Source: a virus. From it: DNA of 64,000 nt. The stretch spans positions 1 to 64,000 of the IMG/VR virus record IMGVR_UViG_3300042934_000822. One strand, 5' to 3'. Shown here in pieces: positions 50,990 to 59,266 of this stretch (position 1 is the stretch's first letter; the number at the start of each line of letters is the position of its first letter). The notes under the pieces are model-generated. The model searched no databases. It saw nothing but the letters and a program-made list of their open reading frames with translations, and was not told the origin of the DNA. Both the position numbers and the translations under genes were made by a program.

Positions 50990-53900
50990 TCACAGGCTGC
51001 GAGCAGTGCCGCCCATGCCAATCCCACCCGTTGCAGCGTGCGCGATGGCACGGTCGCTGATGTTCTGGCTCAGCGGCGCCAGGACCTGACCTGCCGGCGC
51101 TGCTGGCGTCTTACTCGGCGCTGGCATCGGCTTGGCCACTTGGGGCGTTGCCGGGATCCGCGCATGCGAGGCATCCGGCGCCGGCGCGCTGTAGCTTGGC
51201 ACCTTGATCGGCGGCACCGCGGCTGGGGCGGAACCACTGACCATGGCTGGCGCACGCGCCTGCACGCTGGCAGGGTTGGCCGCCGGCGTCACAGGCGCCA
51301 GCGATACCGGCGTCATAGGCATCATCCCCAGCGGCATGCTGCTGCCTTTGGCGGCAACCTGCAGCGGCGTTGGCCCTGCCATCACGCCCATCCCGGCGAG
51401 CATCGACCCACCTGGTGCGCCGGTGGTGCTGCCGGCGTTGAGAGCACCAGGCGCGGCAGGAGTGGCTGCCATGGCGCCAGGACTTCCTGGAACGCTGACC
51501 GGGGTCTTTACCAGCGGAGTGGCCAGGGCCTCGAGCGACAGCGCCGCCCCGACCTTGGGCGCAGCGGCGCCGTTCTTCTGGCCGGCCGCTGCGAGAACGC
51601 CGACCGGTCCTGCTGCAGCGCCAGCAGGTTGCCCCTTCACCTTGGCCAGGGTGCTGCCGATCGCGCCCATGGCAGTCTTGGGCGCCGCCACGCGCACGTC
51701 GTCAGCCTTGCGGGTAGGCGTCAGGTCGCCAGCATTGGCCTGGGCCAGGTACCCTTCGTATTTGGCTTCGACGTCGCTCCAGCCATTGGTGCCTCCGTTG
51801 GTACGCCTGCGCGCGCCCTTGATATCCCCCCGTGTTGCAAGCTCGTTGGCGCCGGAATCCTTCCAGTGCTGGACCGCGATCTGTGCCGAGTACCTGGGGT
51901 CGCTGGCCAGCTCGGGGTTGTTGACCAGGTCGATGCCCAGCTTCTGGCCCATCCGCTCGTATTGGTCACGCCCGGTCAGCTGAATGTCGCCACGACCCCT
52001 GTACTTGAACCCATCACCAGGATCCTTGTTGCCCATGCGGCCGCCGTATACGCGATTCGCGATCGCCTCAGGGTTGCCGGCATCGGCCCGGGCGGTCTCG
52101 GCGTCCTTGTAGTACTTGGGGAAGACCTCCTGCAGGCGCTTGGCGCTGTAGTTGAGGTTCTCGCCCTTCGCCTTGAAGCCTCCCGACTCATGGTCCACGT
52201 TGGCCATGAGCGCCGCCTTGGATTTCTCATCGGTGATGCCGCCGGCGTCCATGGCCTTGATCAGCTCATCCTTGCGGGCGTTGGAGCCGCCCGTGTACCG
52301 GCCGCCGCTGATCTTGTACAGCGCGTTCTGCTTGACGTCCTGGATCGAGGCGCGCTTTTCGTTGATGTAGTCGCGTGCGGTATAGGCCTTGTCCTGTACG
52401 GTGTCCTTGGCACTCCTGTAGGTCGATACGACCTTCTCTCTTGCCTCGGTGAACGTCTCGACCAGCTTGTCTTTGACGTTGTAGTAGGCGTCGGCGACCT
52501 TGCCCCACGACTCTTTCGCCCAGTCGGCCATGCCGCTGATCATGCTCGAGCCGGCCGCTACCACGCTGCTCCAACCGTCCTTGACAGCTGTGAACGAGTC
52601 GCTGGCCATCTTGAAGGCGCCATCGGCTACGGTGGTCCAGGCGCTCGAGATATCGGCCATCATACCGGTCATGTCGACCGTGCTCAGCCACTCGCCCACC
52701 GCCGTGCCCAGCTGGTCACCCAGCATGTTGCCGACGATCGCACCAGCAGGGCCGCCAACCATCCCCAGCGCGCCCCCCAATACGCCGCCAGCCAGGCCGC
52801 CCATGGCACCCCAGCGATCGGCCTTCTGTGCACGCTGCTCCTCAGGTGTTGCGTTCGGGTCATCCTTGGCCATAGCTGCTTGCGCAAAGAGGCCGGCACC
52901 GAGCACAGCGCCCAGAACCGGTATCTTGGTCAGTAGCTTCTTGCCCACCTTGCCTGCGCCGCGCGCCGCGCGCGCCGCCTTGGAGGCTCTCGACGGTGCG
53001 CCCGCCTCCTCACCCAGGCCTGCGCGGGTTGCGCGCCCGCTGCCCTCGGCAACGACCTCTGCAGGTGCTGTTCGGCCTGCACGTCGGCTTCGAATGGCAG
53101 CGCGTTTTTCCTTGGCCCTGGCTGCATCTGGACTGCTGGCCGTGCCGGAGCCGGCGCTCGAAGCCGCTGTCCGGCTTGAGGTGCTGCCAGGCCTGGTGCT
53201 GGTGCGCGATTCGAAACGGCCGGTCTCCCGGTTACGGGTGATGTGCCGCGCTTCGGCCGCTCGCCGCCCCCGCCTGTCGATCGCTTGCCGGCGTGCATTC
53301 GCGCCCTGGCCACGCCGGCCTCCATCAGCACCGCGAGTCCCCCGTCGGCCTCGGCCACCACGATCGCCACGGCCACGCAGGCCGCCCAGCCCTTTGGCCA
53401 GCCCACCAAGAGCACCCAACGCCTTGAGCATACCTGTCATGCGGGCAAGCGCGCGCAACGGCGACAGCAGCATCCCCAGCATCGACAGCAGCCCCGTCAG
53501 CACCAGGCCCATGCCACGGCCGCCACTCTTCTTGTTGCCCTCGCGCAATTCGCCCCAGATCCGGCGGTACCAGACTACGGCCTGGCGCTGGCGCTTGTCC
53601 TCAGGCGTGCGCCCCATCCCGAACAGGCGACCGAGCGGCTTCACTGCGCCCACGACTGGCGAGACGATCCCCCCCAGTTCCTTGGCCGCCGTTACTGCAG
53701 GATCGACGTTGTCAGCACCATGGCTCAAGCCATCGGCCACGCTCTTGAGCGACTCGGAGGCCGCCCCCATGGCCTTGGAGGTGCGCGTTTCGCTAGAGCC
53801 TGCGTCTTCCCGGTCCCCCGAACCGAAGCGTCCATCTGCCCCGCGCCGGCGCTGAGCGGAATGCCCCGCCTCTGGGGCTTCCTGGTCGGCGCCAGCACGT

Positions 53901-54643
53901 TCAAACCGCCCTTGGGCATCACGCCGGCGGCCCTGCTCCTCAGCCGCGATGCGCGCCTGGCGCGGGTCAGCGATGATTGGGTCACCAGTGGGCAGGGGCA
54001 CATGCGCGGGCGTACCCGGGGCGGCCGAGGCAAAGCGCCCTTGCTCATCACGCGCCTGGCGATGAGTGGACCCCGAGGTGTCAGGTGCAGCGGCAGAGGT
54101 AGTCGCGGAAGGTGGTGCACCGGGAGCTACTGCAGGCGGTGCTGGTGCTGCACGCGTGTCTTCGCCCGCGCCCGGGTTCTGCGCCAGTGGCCGGCCGCCA
54201 GGCTGGGATGCGGCGCCCGGGGCAGACACTGTCGCTGTAGAGGTAGCTGGCCCCGGGGCAATGGGTGCGACCGAGGCTGGTGCGTGCGCCACGATGATCG
54301 GCTCAATGTCGATCGGCGGCACGTCGACCTGCACTGCAGGCGCAGGGCCTGCCGAGGCCGGCTTCTCGGCAGCGGCACCTGGTAGGGCCGGGGCGATCAT
54401 TGCCAGTCCGGAACGCTCGTCGGGCCCGCGCGGCGGCATCGGCGGCCGGTTGGGCTCCACTGGCTTGAATGCGTTGGCCGAATTGACCGCGTCGACCAGT
54501 CTGCCCAGCTGCTCGACCGTCTCCTCGGTGTTCCCACGGATCTCGCGCAGCAGCGCCAGCTCGCGCGCGATCTTGTCCAGGTCGTCAGTTACCTTGGGGC
54601 CGACCAGGAAGCCCCCGGCGTCATGGTTGAGTTCTCTGGTCAT
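50990..54643 (-). CDS. Tape-measure-type protein with GH19 lysozyme domain (1217 aa)
   Basis: A 1217-residue protein. Residues 1-350 are disordered and charged. Residues 365-650 include amphipathic and hydrophobic helices (GMGLVLTGLLSMLGMLLSPL, GAMGGLAGGVLGGALGMVGG) as in tape measures. Residues 780-1000 form a GH19 chitinase/lysozyme-like domain with the catalytic Glu in DHESGGFKA, VYGGRMGNKDPGDGFKY and GRGDIQLTGRDQYERMG. Thus the ruler of tail length also degrades peptidoglycan during DNA entry. A proline/alanine-rich tail follows. Placed immediately before the head protease gene. Confidence 0.75.
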   Translation of the reverse strand: MTRELNHDAGGFLVGPKVTDDLDKIARELALLREIRGNTEETVEQLGRLVDAVNSANAFKPVEPNRPPMPPRGPDERSGLAMIAPALPGAAAEKPASAGPAPAVQVDVPPIDIEPIIVAHAPASVAPIAPGPATSTATVSAPGAASQPGGRPLAQNPGAGEDTRAAPAPPAVAPGAPPSATTSAAAPDTSGSTHRQARDEQGRFASAAPGTPAHVPLPTGDPIIADPRQARIAAEEQGRRRDAQGRFERAGADQEAPEAGHSAQRRRGADGRFGSGDREDAGSSETRTSKAMGAASESLKSVADGLSHGADNVDPAVTAAKELGGIVSPVVGAVKPLGRLFGMGRTPEDKRQRQAVVWYRRIWGELREGNKKSGGRGMGLVLTGLLSMLGMLLSPLRALARMTGMLKALGALGGLAKGLGGLRGRGDRGGRGRRGTRGADGGRRGQGANARRQAIDRRGRRAAEARHITRNRETGRFESRTSTRPGSTSSRTAASSAGSGTASSPDAARAKEKRAAIRSRRAGRTAPAEVVAEGSGRATRAGLGEEAGAPSRASKAARAARGAGKVGKKLLTKIPVLGAVLGAGLFAQAAMAKDDPNATPEEQRAQKADRWGAMGGLAGGVLGGALGMVGGPAGAIVGNMLGDQLGTAVGEWLSTVDMTGMMADISSAWTTVADGAFKMASDSFTAVKDGWSSVVAAGSSMISGMADWAKESWGKVADAYYNVKDKLVETFTEAREKVVSTYRSAKDTVQDKAYTARDYINEKRASIQDVKQNALYKISGGRYTGGSNARKDELIKAMDAGGITDEKSKAALMANVDHESGGFKAKGENLNYSAKRLQEVFPKYYKDAETARADAGNPEAIANRVYGGRMGNKDPGDGFKYRGRGDIQLTGRDQYERMGQKLGIDLVNNPELASDPRYSAQIAVQHWKDSGANELATRGDIKGARRRTNGGTNGWSDVEAKYEGYLAQANAGDLTPTRKADDVRVAAPKTAMGAIGSTLAKVKGQPAGAAAGPVGVLAAAGQKNGAAAPKVGAALSLEALATPLVKTPVSVPGSPGAMAATPAAPGALNAGSTTGAPGGSMLAGMGVMAGPTPLQVAAKGSSMPLGMMPMTPVSLAPVTPAANPASVQARAPAMVSGSAPAAVPPIKVPSYSAPAPDASHARIPATPQVAKPMPAPSKTPAAPAGQVLAPLSQNISDRAIAHAATGGIGMGGTARSL

Positions 54644-54644
54644 G

Positions 54645-55592
54645 TCAGAAGCGCCCGATTGCCCGGTTTACCAGATCCACGCCCCGCCGCAACAAGCCTT
54701 GCTGCTCTTTTTCTGCCTCCTCCTGGGGTGAGTTCTCGATCGGCGCAAGGGTCGCGTGCATGTAGTGGGCGGCACTGTCGAGCATTCCATGGGCGCGGTC
54801 TCGCGACAGGGTCGAGCCACGCTGGAACACGTCAGGCGCCGCTGCAGGTAAGAACGAGGTGCTGTCCATCATGGCGCCGCCGCCCTTGCGCAGCTCGGCG
54901 ATGTGCGACAGCAGCTTGGCGTTCTGGGTCACCAGGTCGTCGTTCAGCCGGCACTGGTGCAGGTAGCTGTCGCTCATGCCCTCCAGGGCGACGCCGCTGG
55001 CCTCTACCTGGGCGTCGCGCTCGGCCAGAATGCCGTCGATGCTGTCGAGCATGGCGCTGTACTCAGTGGCGAAGCTCTCACCCTGCAGAGCGCCTGCCTC
55101 CGTACTGTCCAGCATCGCGTCGTAGCCACGATTGGTGTCGTAGTTGGGGCTGCGCACGAAGTCCATGCCGAAGTAGTCTTTGGGCGTGCGCTTGCCGTTG
55201 ATCAGCGGGGCGAAAAAGACCGAACTGAATCCCCAGCTCTTGCCCTTGTACAAAGCCCGGGCGATACGTCCGGAGGGGGTGGGCAGAAACTCCTGCTGGT
55301 GCTCGATGGTGCCGTCAGGGTAGGCCTTGATCATCACCGTTTTCACGGTTGGTTCCAGCACCACGGTCCTGCCGCCTTCGATGACAACCTCAGGTGGCTG
55401 CAGGCCGTACTTTTCGCGGAAACAGTGCCCCACATAGCCGCAAAGGTCGCCCTTACGGACAGCCTCCTGCACCACCGGCCCGTTGAGCAGCAGGCACAGC
55501 GCTGGGATGTCGATGTCACGATCGGCGCCGGTGAATTCACGGCCTCGATCCTTCACGTTGTAGCGGATTACCTCGGTTCGGTTATCCATCAT
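54645..55592 (-). CDS. Prohead protease fused to a scaffold-like tail (315 aa)
   Basis: Residues 1-140 resemble T4 gp21-type serine prohead proteases. The His motif GDLCGYVGHC places His56, and LPTPSGRIARALYKGKSWGF then SSVFF places Ser123/124 in the conserved TPxGRI...GxSS context. Residues 150-315 are helical and charged like a scaffold. They contain four capsid-type cleavage words: MLDS 160, MLDS 181, MMDS 241 and MLDS 270, consistent with self-removal. It would cut the capsid precursor and internal proteins during head maturation. It lies between the portal (four-base overlap) and tape-measure genes. The family match is by motif only. Confidence 0.65.
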   Translation of the reverse strand: MMDNRTEVIRYNVKDRGREFTGADRDIDIPALCLLLNGPVVQEAVRKGDLCGYVGHCFREKYGLQPPEVVIEGGRTVVLEPTVKTVMIKAYPDGTIEHQQEFLPTPSGRIARALYKGKSWGFSSVFFAPLINGKRTPKDYFGMDFVRSPNYDTNRGYDAMLDSTEAGALQGESFATEYSAMLDSIDGILAERDAQVEASGVALEGMSDSYLHQCRLNDDLVTQNAKLLSHIAELRKGGGAMMDSTSFLPAAAPDVFQRGSTLSRDRAHGMLDSAAHYMHATLAPIENSPQEEAEKEQQGLLRRGVDLVNRAIGRF

Positions 55593-57196
55593 TCGTCCTC
55601 GTTGGTGTCTTGCGTCAGCGCGCGCTCTGGCGGCATCTGATCGTTGTCGTCATCGAAGCCCCCCAGCATCCCGCCCCCCATGCCCGGCGGTGCCGGCGGC
55701 TTGGCGTTCTTGAGCCCGTTGGTGAGGATCTTGGCGAAGTCGTGGTCTAGCTCGGACTTGATGAAAATCTGCTCTGCAGCCTCAGGCGGCAGGCCCAGGT
55801 CGCGCATGCCGGTCATCATCTGCACCAGCATCAGCGAGCCGTTGATCGCACGTTCCCGGCTGGCCTGCTTTTCGGCCTCGAGCGCTGCGATCGAGCCGTA
55901 GAAGTTGATGGCGTAGGGGCGACTGCTGTCGTCCCAGGTGCGCCCGTACTTGGCGATCATGTGTCGGTCGATCACGTCGTTGCAGTACGCTGTATAGGCG
56001 GTTCGAATGATGCGGGAGCGCTCGGCAGCCTGGCTGCTGGTGCGGTTGAACCCCCCTTCGCCAAGCCCACCGGTCAGCTGATCGGCAAAGCCGACCATGG
56101 ACAGGTCAATCCCGGCGGTACCAGCCAGCTTGCGGGCGTGAAACATCACGTCCTCGATGTTGGTACCGGCGCCGGAGTTGGACGTACCGTTGAACTGGCT
56201 AATCTGGGTAAGCTGCTTCTCGTTGTAGGTCGGCATGATGTGGAAGTTGCGGGAGGTGGCGTAACGCCCGGTCCGTACCGCCTCCTCGGCACGCTGCTTC
56301 ATGGCCTGTAGCATCCGCTCGAGCGAGCGCATGAAGCTGGCCTGCTGGTCAGCCGTCATATCGGTCATGTTGGCGCCCAGCATCGTCTCATCGATCGCGC
56401 CTGCGATTCGTTGGCCGACCAGGCCCCGGAGCGCCGCCTCCAGGTTGTCGAAGTCGGTTTCGGCGGCCTCCAGGAAGGAACCACCCACCTGCGCCGGCAA
56501 TGCCTCCATCTGCGAAGGGTCGTTCGACTCCAGGTTGATACGCTGGGCGTTCTCCACGGCCCGCATCTGCGCCAGGTAGCCCATGCGGGGCATCTTCATG
56601 CGCACCATGTCGATGTGGCTCAGGCGCGAATCGATCTTCTTGCCCAACGAGACCACGTAGGTGACCGTCTGGCCCAGGACCTCATAGGGCTGGACCAGGG
56701 GCGGGAAGATATCGGCGTTGAGCGCGTACAGGCCGTGGCCCTTGCGCACATAGAGGCGGGTGTAGGCGTCGCCATAGGCCGCTGCGTTGAAGCACACCTG
56801 GTGGGCGTTATCGTTGAAAAACGGCACCAGGCACTGCAGCTCCTCGATGATCTTCTTGTCGCCACTGGTGGCGCTCGGCTTGGGCTCGATGAAGATCGTT
56901 TCGCCTGTGGTCTCATGGCCACCCAGCGCCATCTGCACATGCAGGCGCAGGATGGTGTTCATCAGCCCGTCCTGGGCCATGTGGTGCCACTTACGGAAGA
57001 TTTCGACGCGCGTGCGGGCCGGCCGGTCGCCGTCGCCCATCATCACCTCGACGCCCACATAGTCGGCGTCGTAGGTCGAGACGGAATTCTGCATCGCAGG
57101 TTCAGCCACCTCGCCCAGGAGCAGCTGCGTAGTCGTCCTGGTGAGGCTGGCCAGGCTACTCATGAGCCTGCGCTTGGGTTTCGGTTGATCTGCCAT
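55589..57196 (-). CDS. Portal protein
   Basis: A 535-residue portal-type protein. It has the T4 gp20-like organisation: early beta region with YDADYVGVEVMMGDGDRPAR, IFRKWHHMAQDGLMNTILRL, then NAAAYGDAYTRLYVRKGHGL and a long central helical domain (RSLERMLQAMKQRAEEAVRTG) with GTSNSGAGTNIEDVMFHARK. It forms the dodecameric DNA channel at one head vertex. ATG 57196 was chosen (MADQPKPKRR); a TTG five codons earlier is possible. It overlaps the protease gene, as in many large phages. Confidence 0.82.
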   Translation of the reverse strand: MADQPKPKRRLMSSLASLTRTTTQLLLGEVAEPAMQNSVSTYDADYVGVEVMMGDGDRPARTRVEIFRKWHHMAQDGLMNTILRLHVQMALGGHETTGETIFIEPKPSATSGDKKIIEELQCLVPFFNDNAHQVCFNAAAYGDAYTRLYVRKGHGLYALNADIFPPLVQPYEVLGQTVTYVVSLGKKIDSRLSHIDMVRMKMPRMGYLAQMRAVENAQRINLESNDPSQMEALPAQVGGSFLEAAETDFDNLEAALRGLVGQRIAGAIDETMLGANMTDMTADQQASFMRSLERMLQAMKQRAEEAVRTGRYATSRNFHIMPTYNEKQLTQISQFNGTSNSGAGTNIEDVMFHARKLAGTAGIDLSMVGFADQLTGGLGEGGFNRTSSQAAERSRIIRTAYTAYCNDVIDRHMIAKYGRTWDDSSRPYAINFYGSIAALEAEKQASRERAINGSLMLVQMMTGMRDLGLPPEAAEQIFIKSELDHDFAKILTNGLKNAKPPAPPGMGGGMLGGFDDDNDQMPPERALTQDTNEDE

Positions 57197-57243
57197 GGAT
57201 TGGGTACGCAATAGGCCTGTTTGGGGTCCAGCGTACCGGCGCA

Positions 57244-57266
57244 GAAACGCCCGATTTTCGGACGGT
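57244..57266 (-). terminator. Intrinsic terminator before the portal gene
   Basis: Minus strand: GCGCAAACC then GTCCGAAAATCGGGC and GTTTC. A weaker T run than the others. Confidence 0.55.
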
Positions 57267-57285
57267 TTGCGCGCTTTTCGAGGGT

Positions 57286-57801
57286 CTACAGCGCTTCGGT
57301 GGCCAGCTCGTCCGGCCGCGCGTTGAGCAAGTACTTGCGGGTGTAGGGCGGGATGTTGAGGTTGCCTGTAACGCCAACGATTTCGTAGTTGACGATGATC
57401 CCATCGCCCACCAGCACAGCCACCAGCATCCGCTTTTCAGGCAGGACGTAATCGTCGGTACCAGGATCTGCCAGTGGCTCTATCGACGCCTCCAGGACGC
57501 TACCGCTGTAGTCCAGGAGGCCGCCATCATTGGAGGTGTTGCCCAGCTCGGCCGCGAAGCCCTGGGCGAAGTGGATGACTGCATCACAAGCTCTGACCCA
57601 TGAGTAGTTCACCTCGTCCTCATCGGACATGACAGTGGCGCCACCCAGCATGCCGGGCTCGTCCTCGAGGTCGTCATGCTCTGCAGGCGCAGTGCCGCGC
57701 TCGACCCGCTTGGTGAACAGCACGCAGTCGATCCGGTTCGGCTCGCGCAGGGTGCGCTGGCGGTTGGCACGGTTCACGGCGATTGCCACGTTGTTGAGCA
57801 T
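57286..57801 (-). CDS. Hypothetical virion-type protein (171 aa)
   Basis: A 171-residue protein starting two bases after the previous gene's stop. Beta-rich, with RIDCVLFTKRVERGTAP, a glycine/aspartate loop (DDLEDEPGMLGG), and MLVAVLVGDGIIVNYEIVG. It lies between the SWIM-type gene and the portal, a usual place for neck or head-completion proteins. No family is recognised. Confidence 0.5.
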   Translation of the reverse strand: MLNNVAIAVNRANRQRTLREPNRIDCVLFTKRVERGTAPAEHDDLEDEPGMLGGATVMSDEDEVNYSWVRACDAVIHFAQGFAAELGNTSNDGGLLDYSGSVLEASIEPLADPGTDDYVLPEKRMLVAVLVGDGIIVNYEIVGVTGNLNIPPYTRKYLLNARPDELATEAL

Positions 57802-57803
57802 GG

Positions 57804-58883
57804 TTACCTCTGGGCCTGGTCAGCAGCGGTGATAGCGGCCACGGCGGCGTCTCGGCCGTACCCCATCGCCATCAGCGTCTTGATTTTCTGTTCGAAGGGC
57901 ACGGACTTGTTGACCTTCGCGGTATGGGTCTTGCGTAGTTGGTCATTGGCGGCCTTGACCCGCTCGGCCGCGCGGCGCTTCTCGGCCGGCTGCGCCTGGC
58001 GCGCATGCCGGCGTTCCTCGCTGGTGGTGATGGTCCGGTCACGCTTGCGGGCCTTGAGCGCCTGCTGGACGAACTTCTGCTGGTCGGCCACCGAAACGGT
58101 CTGGTTCTTGTTGCTGAGCGTCTTGCGCCCGTTGTCGATCATGCGCTGGGCGAAGTTCTCGAAGGTCGGCCCATGGGCAATGACGGCCATCACGCGCAAG
58201 ACGTGCTTGCAGGCCACCCCGTACAGCTTCGGGTTGCGCACCTTCGGGAAACCGTCCTCAGCCCGGCCCACGTTGAAGTTGCCGATCGTGGCGATGTAGC
58301 GGTACCAGAACGTGTGCCGGCCGCAGTCGCAGTCAAACTTGATCTTGCCGCGCGCCATCTGCCGCGCGGCCTCGCGCGTCGACAGGCCGCCAGCCAGGGC
58401 GGTGTCGTACCCCATGAACTGCACGGTGACGAAGTGGCGCTGGGTGTCCGAGTTCGGCCCGGCATTGGTCTGGAACTGGACCACGCCAGCGCGGTTGGCC
58501 AGGGGAGTGGCGAAGTGGATCTGCTTGTTCGCTCGCTGGCGGTCCTCTGGGCGAGACAGGTCGATCACCTGGCGCGCCAGGATGCCGCCGGCGTCCCCAG
58601 TAGGCTTGCCGGCCCTGAACTGCCCGTGCTTGCGCTGGATATCCCGCACAGCGGCCTTGAAGGCCAGGATATCGTCGAAGGTCAGCATGCGCGGCTTGCC
58701 GTCGATCGTGGTGAACAGCTGGCGCGATGGGTCGTACAGGCCGGACAAGTCGTCGGCACTCAGGATCACACCCTGGTCGGCCAGGCGGCGCTGCAGGTCG
58801 TGTTCGAACGATTCGCGCGCCTGCTTGCCCGAGCGCGCGGCGCCCTGGATGAACTCCAGGCGCGTGTTGCTGGTGGTCGCCAT
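57804..58883 (-). CDS. Phage protein with SWIM-like zinc motif (359 aa)
   Basis: ATG 58883 (MATTSNTRLEFIQGAAR) overlaps the upstream stop by one base. The centre contains KFDCDCGRHTFWYRY followed about 30 residues later by GVACKHVLRVM, which fits the CxCx(n)CxH SWIM zinc-binding pattern. The C-terminal 130 residues are highly basic (ARKRDRTITTSEERRHARQ) and probably bind nucleic acid. The function is unknown; position near portal genes suggests a virion or packaging role. Confidence 0.55.
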   Translation of the reverse strand: MATTSNTRLEFIQGAARSGKQARESFEHDLQRRLADQGVILSADDLSGLYDPSRQLFTTIDGKPRMLTFDDILAFKAAVRDIQRKHGQFRAGKPTGDAGGILARQVIDLSRPEDRQRANKQIHFATPLANRAGVVQFQTNAGPNSDTQRHFVTVQFMGYDTALAGGLSTREAARQMARGKIKFDCDCGRHTFWYRYIATIGNFNVGRAEDGFPKVRNPKLYGVACKHVLRVMAVIAHGPTFENFAQRMIDNGRKTLSNKNQTVSVADQQKFVQQALKARKRDRTITTSEERRHARQAQPAEKRRAAERVKAANDQLRKTHTAKVNKSVPFEQKIKTLMAMGYGRDAAVAAITAADQAQR

Positions 58884-59179
58884 CAGCGCACCTTCCGTGT
58901 TTCGGTGCTCAGGCCACACTTCTGCTTGAGGTAGCGCAGGTGCTCGGCCGTGGGCAGCACCAGGTTCTGCTCCTCGAGCACGGAGTCCACGGTGGCCAGG
59001 CCTGCTGCAGCCTGGATCGCCAGCGTTTCCTCAGGGTCGCCATACACGCGCCGCGCGACCAGGGTCAGGTCGAAACGCTCACTCGGCAGAGTACGCACCA
59101 CCTGGCGCGCGCCCGAATACGTGGGCTCTGTCACTGCGAACAGACGCACCTCACGGTAGAACCTGGAAACCTCAATCAC
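58883..59179 (-). CDS. Small tail-type protein, LysM-like impression (98 aa)
   Basis: A 98-residue protein with an N-terminal beta strand region (REVRLFAVTEPTYSG) and a segment FDLTLVARRVYGDPEETL followed by VDSVLEEQNLVLPT that recalls tail protein X / LysM-like baseplate proteins. First gene after the repA terminator region; the start codon ATG 59179 has GGAAAC upstream. The LysM assignment is tentative. Confidence 0.5.
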   Translation of the reverse strand: MIEVSRFYREVRLFAVTEPTYSGARQVVRTLPSERFDLTLVARRVYGDPEETLAIQAAAGLATVDSVLEEQNLVLPTAEHLRYLKQKCGLSTETRKVR

Positions 59180-59188
59180 GGGTGTTTA

Positions 59189-59258
59189 CCTTGCTGGCGC
59201 CAGCGACCCTGGCCAAGGGGTCATTGTGCTGGCGCCCCGGGGCGGGCTCCGGGCAAGG
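59189..59258. terminator. Compound inverted repeat between repA and virion genes
   Basis: CCTTGC/GCAAGG outer arms, GGCGCCAGC (59196-59204) with GCTGGCGCC (59228-59236), and an inner GACCC/GGGGTC pairing form a large cruciform-capable element after the repA stop. A CGCAAACC box borders it. Likely a transcription insulator. Confidence 0.5.
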
Positions 59259-59266
59259 TTTGCGTG

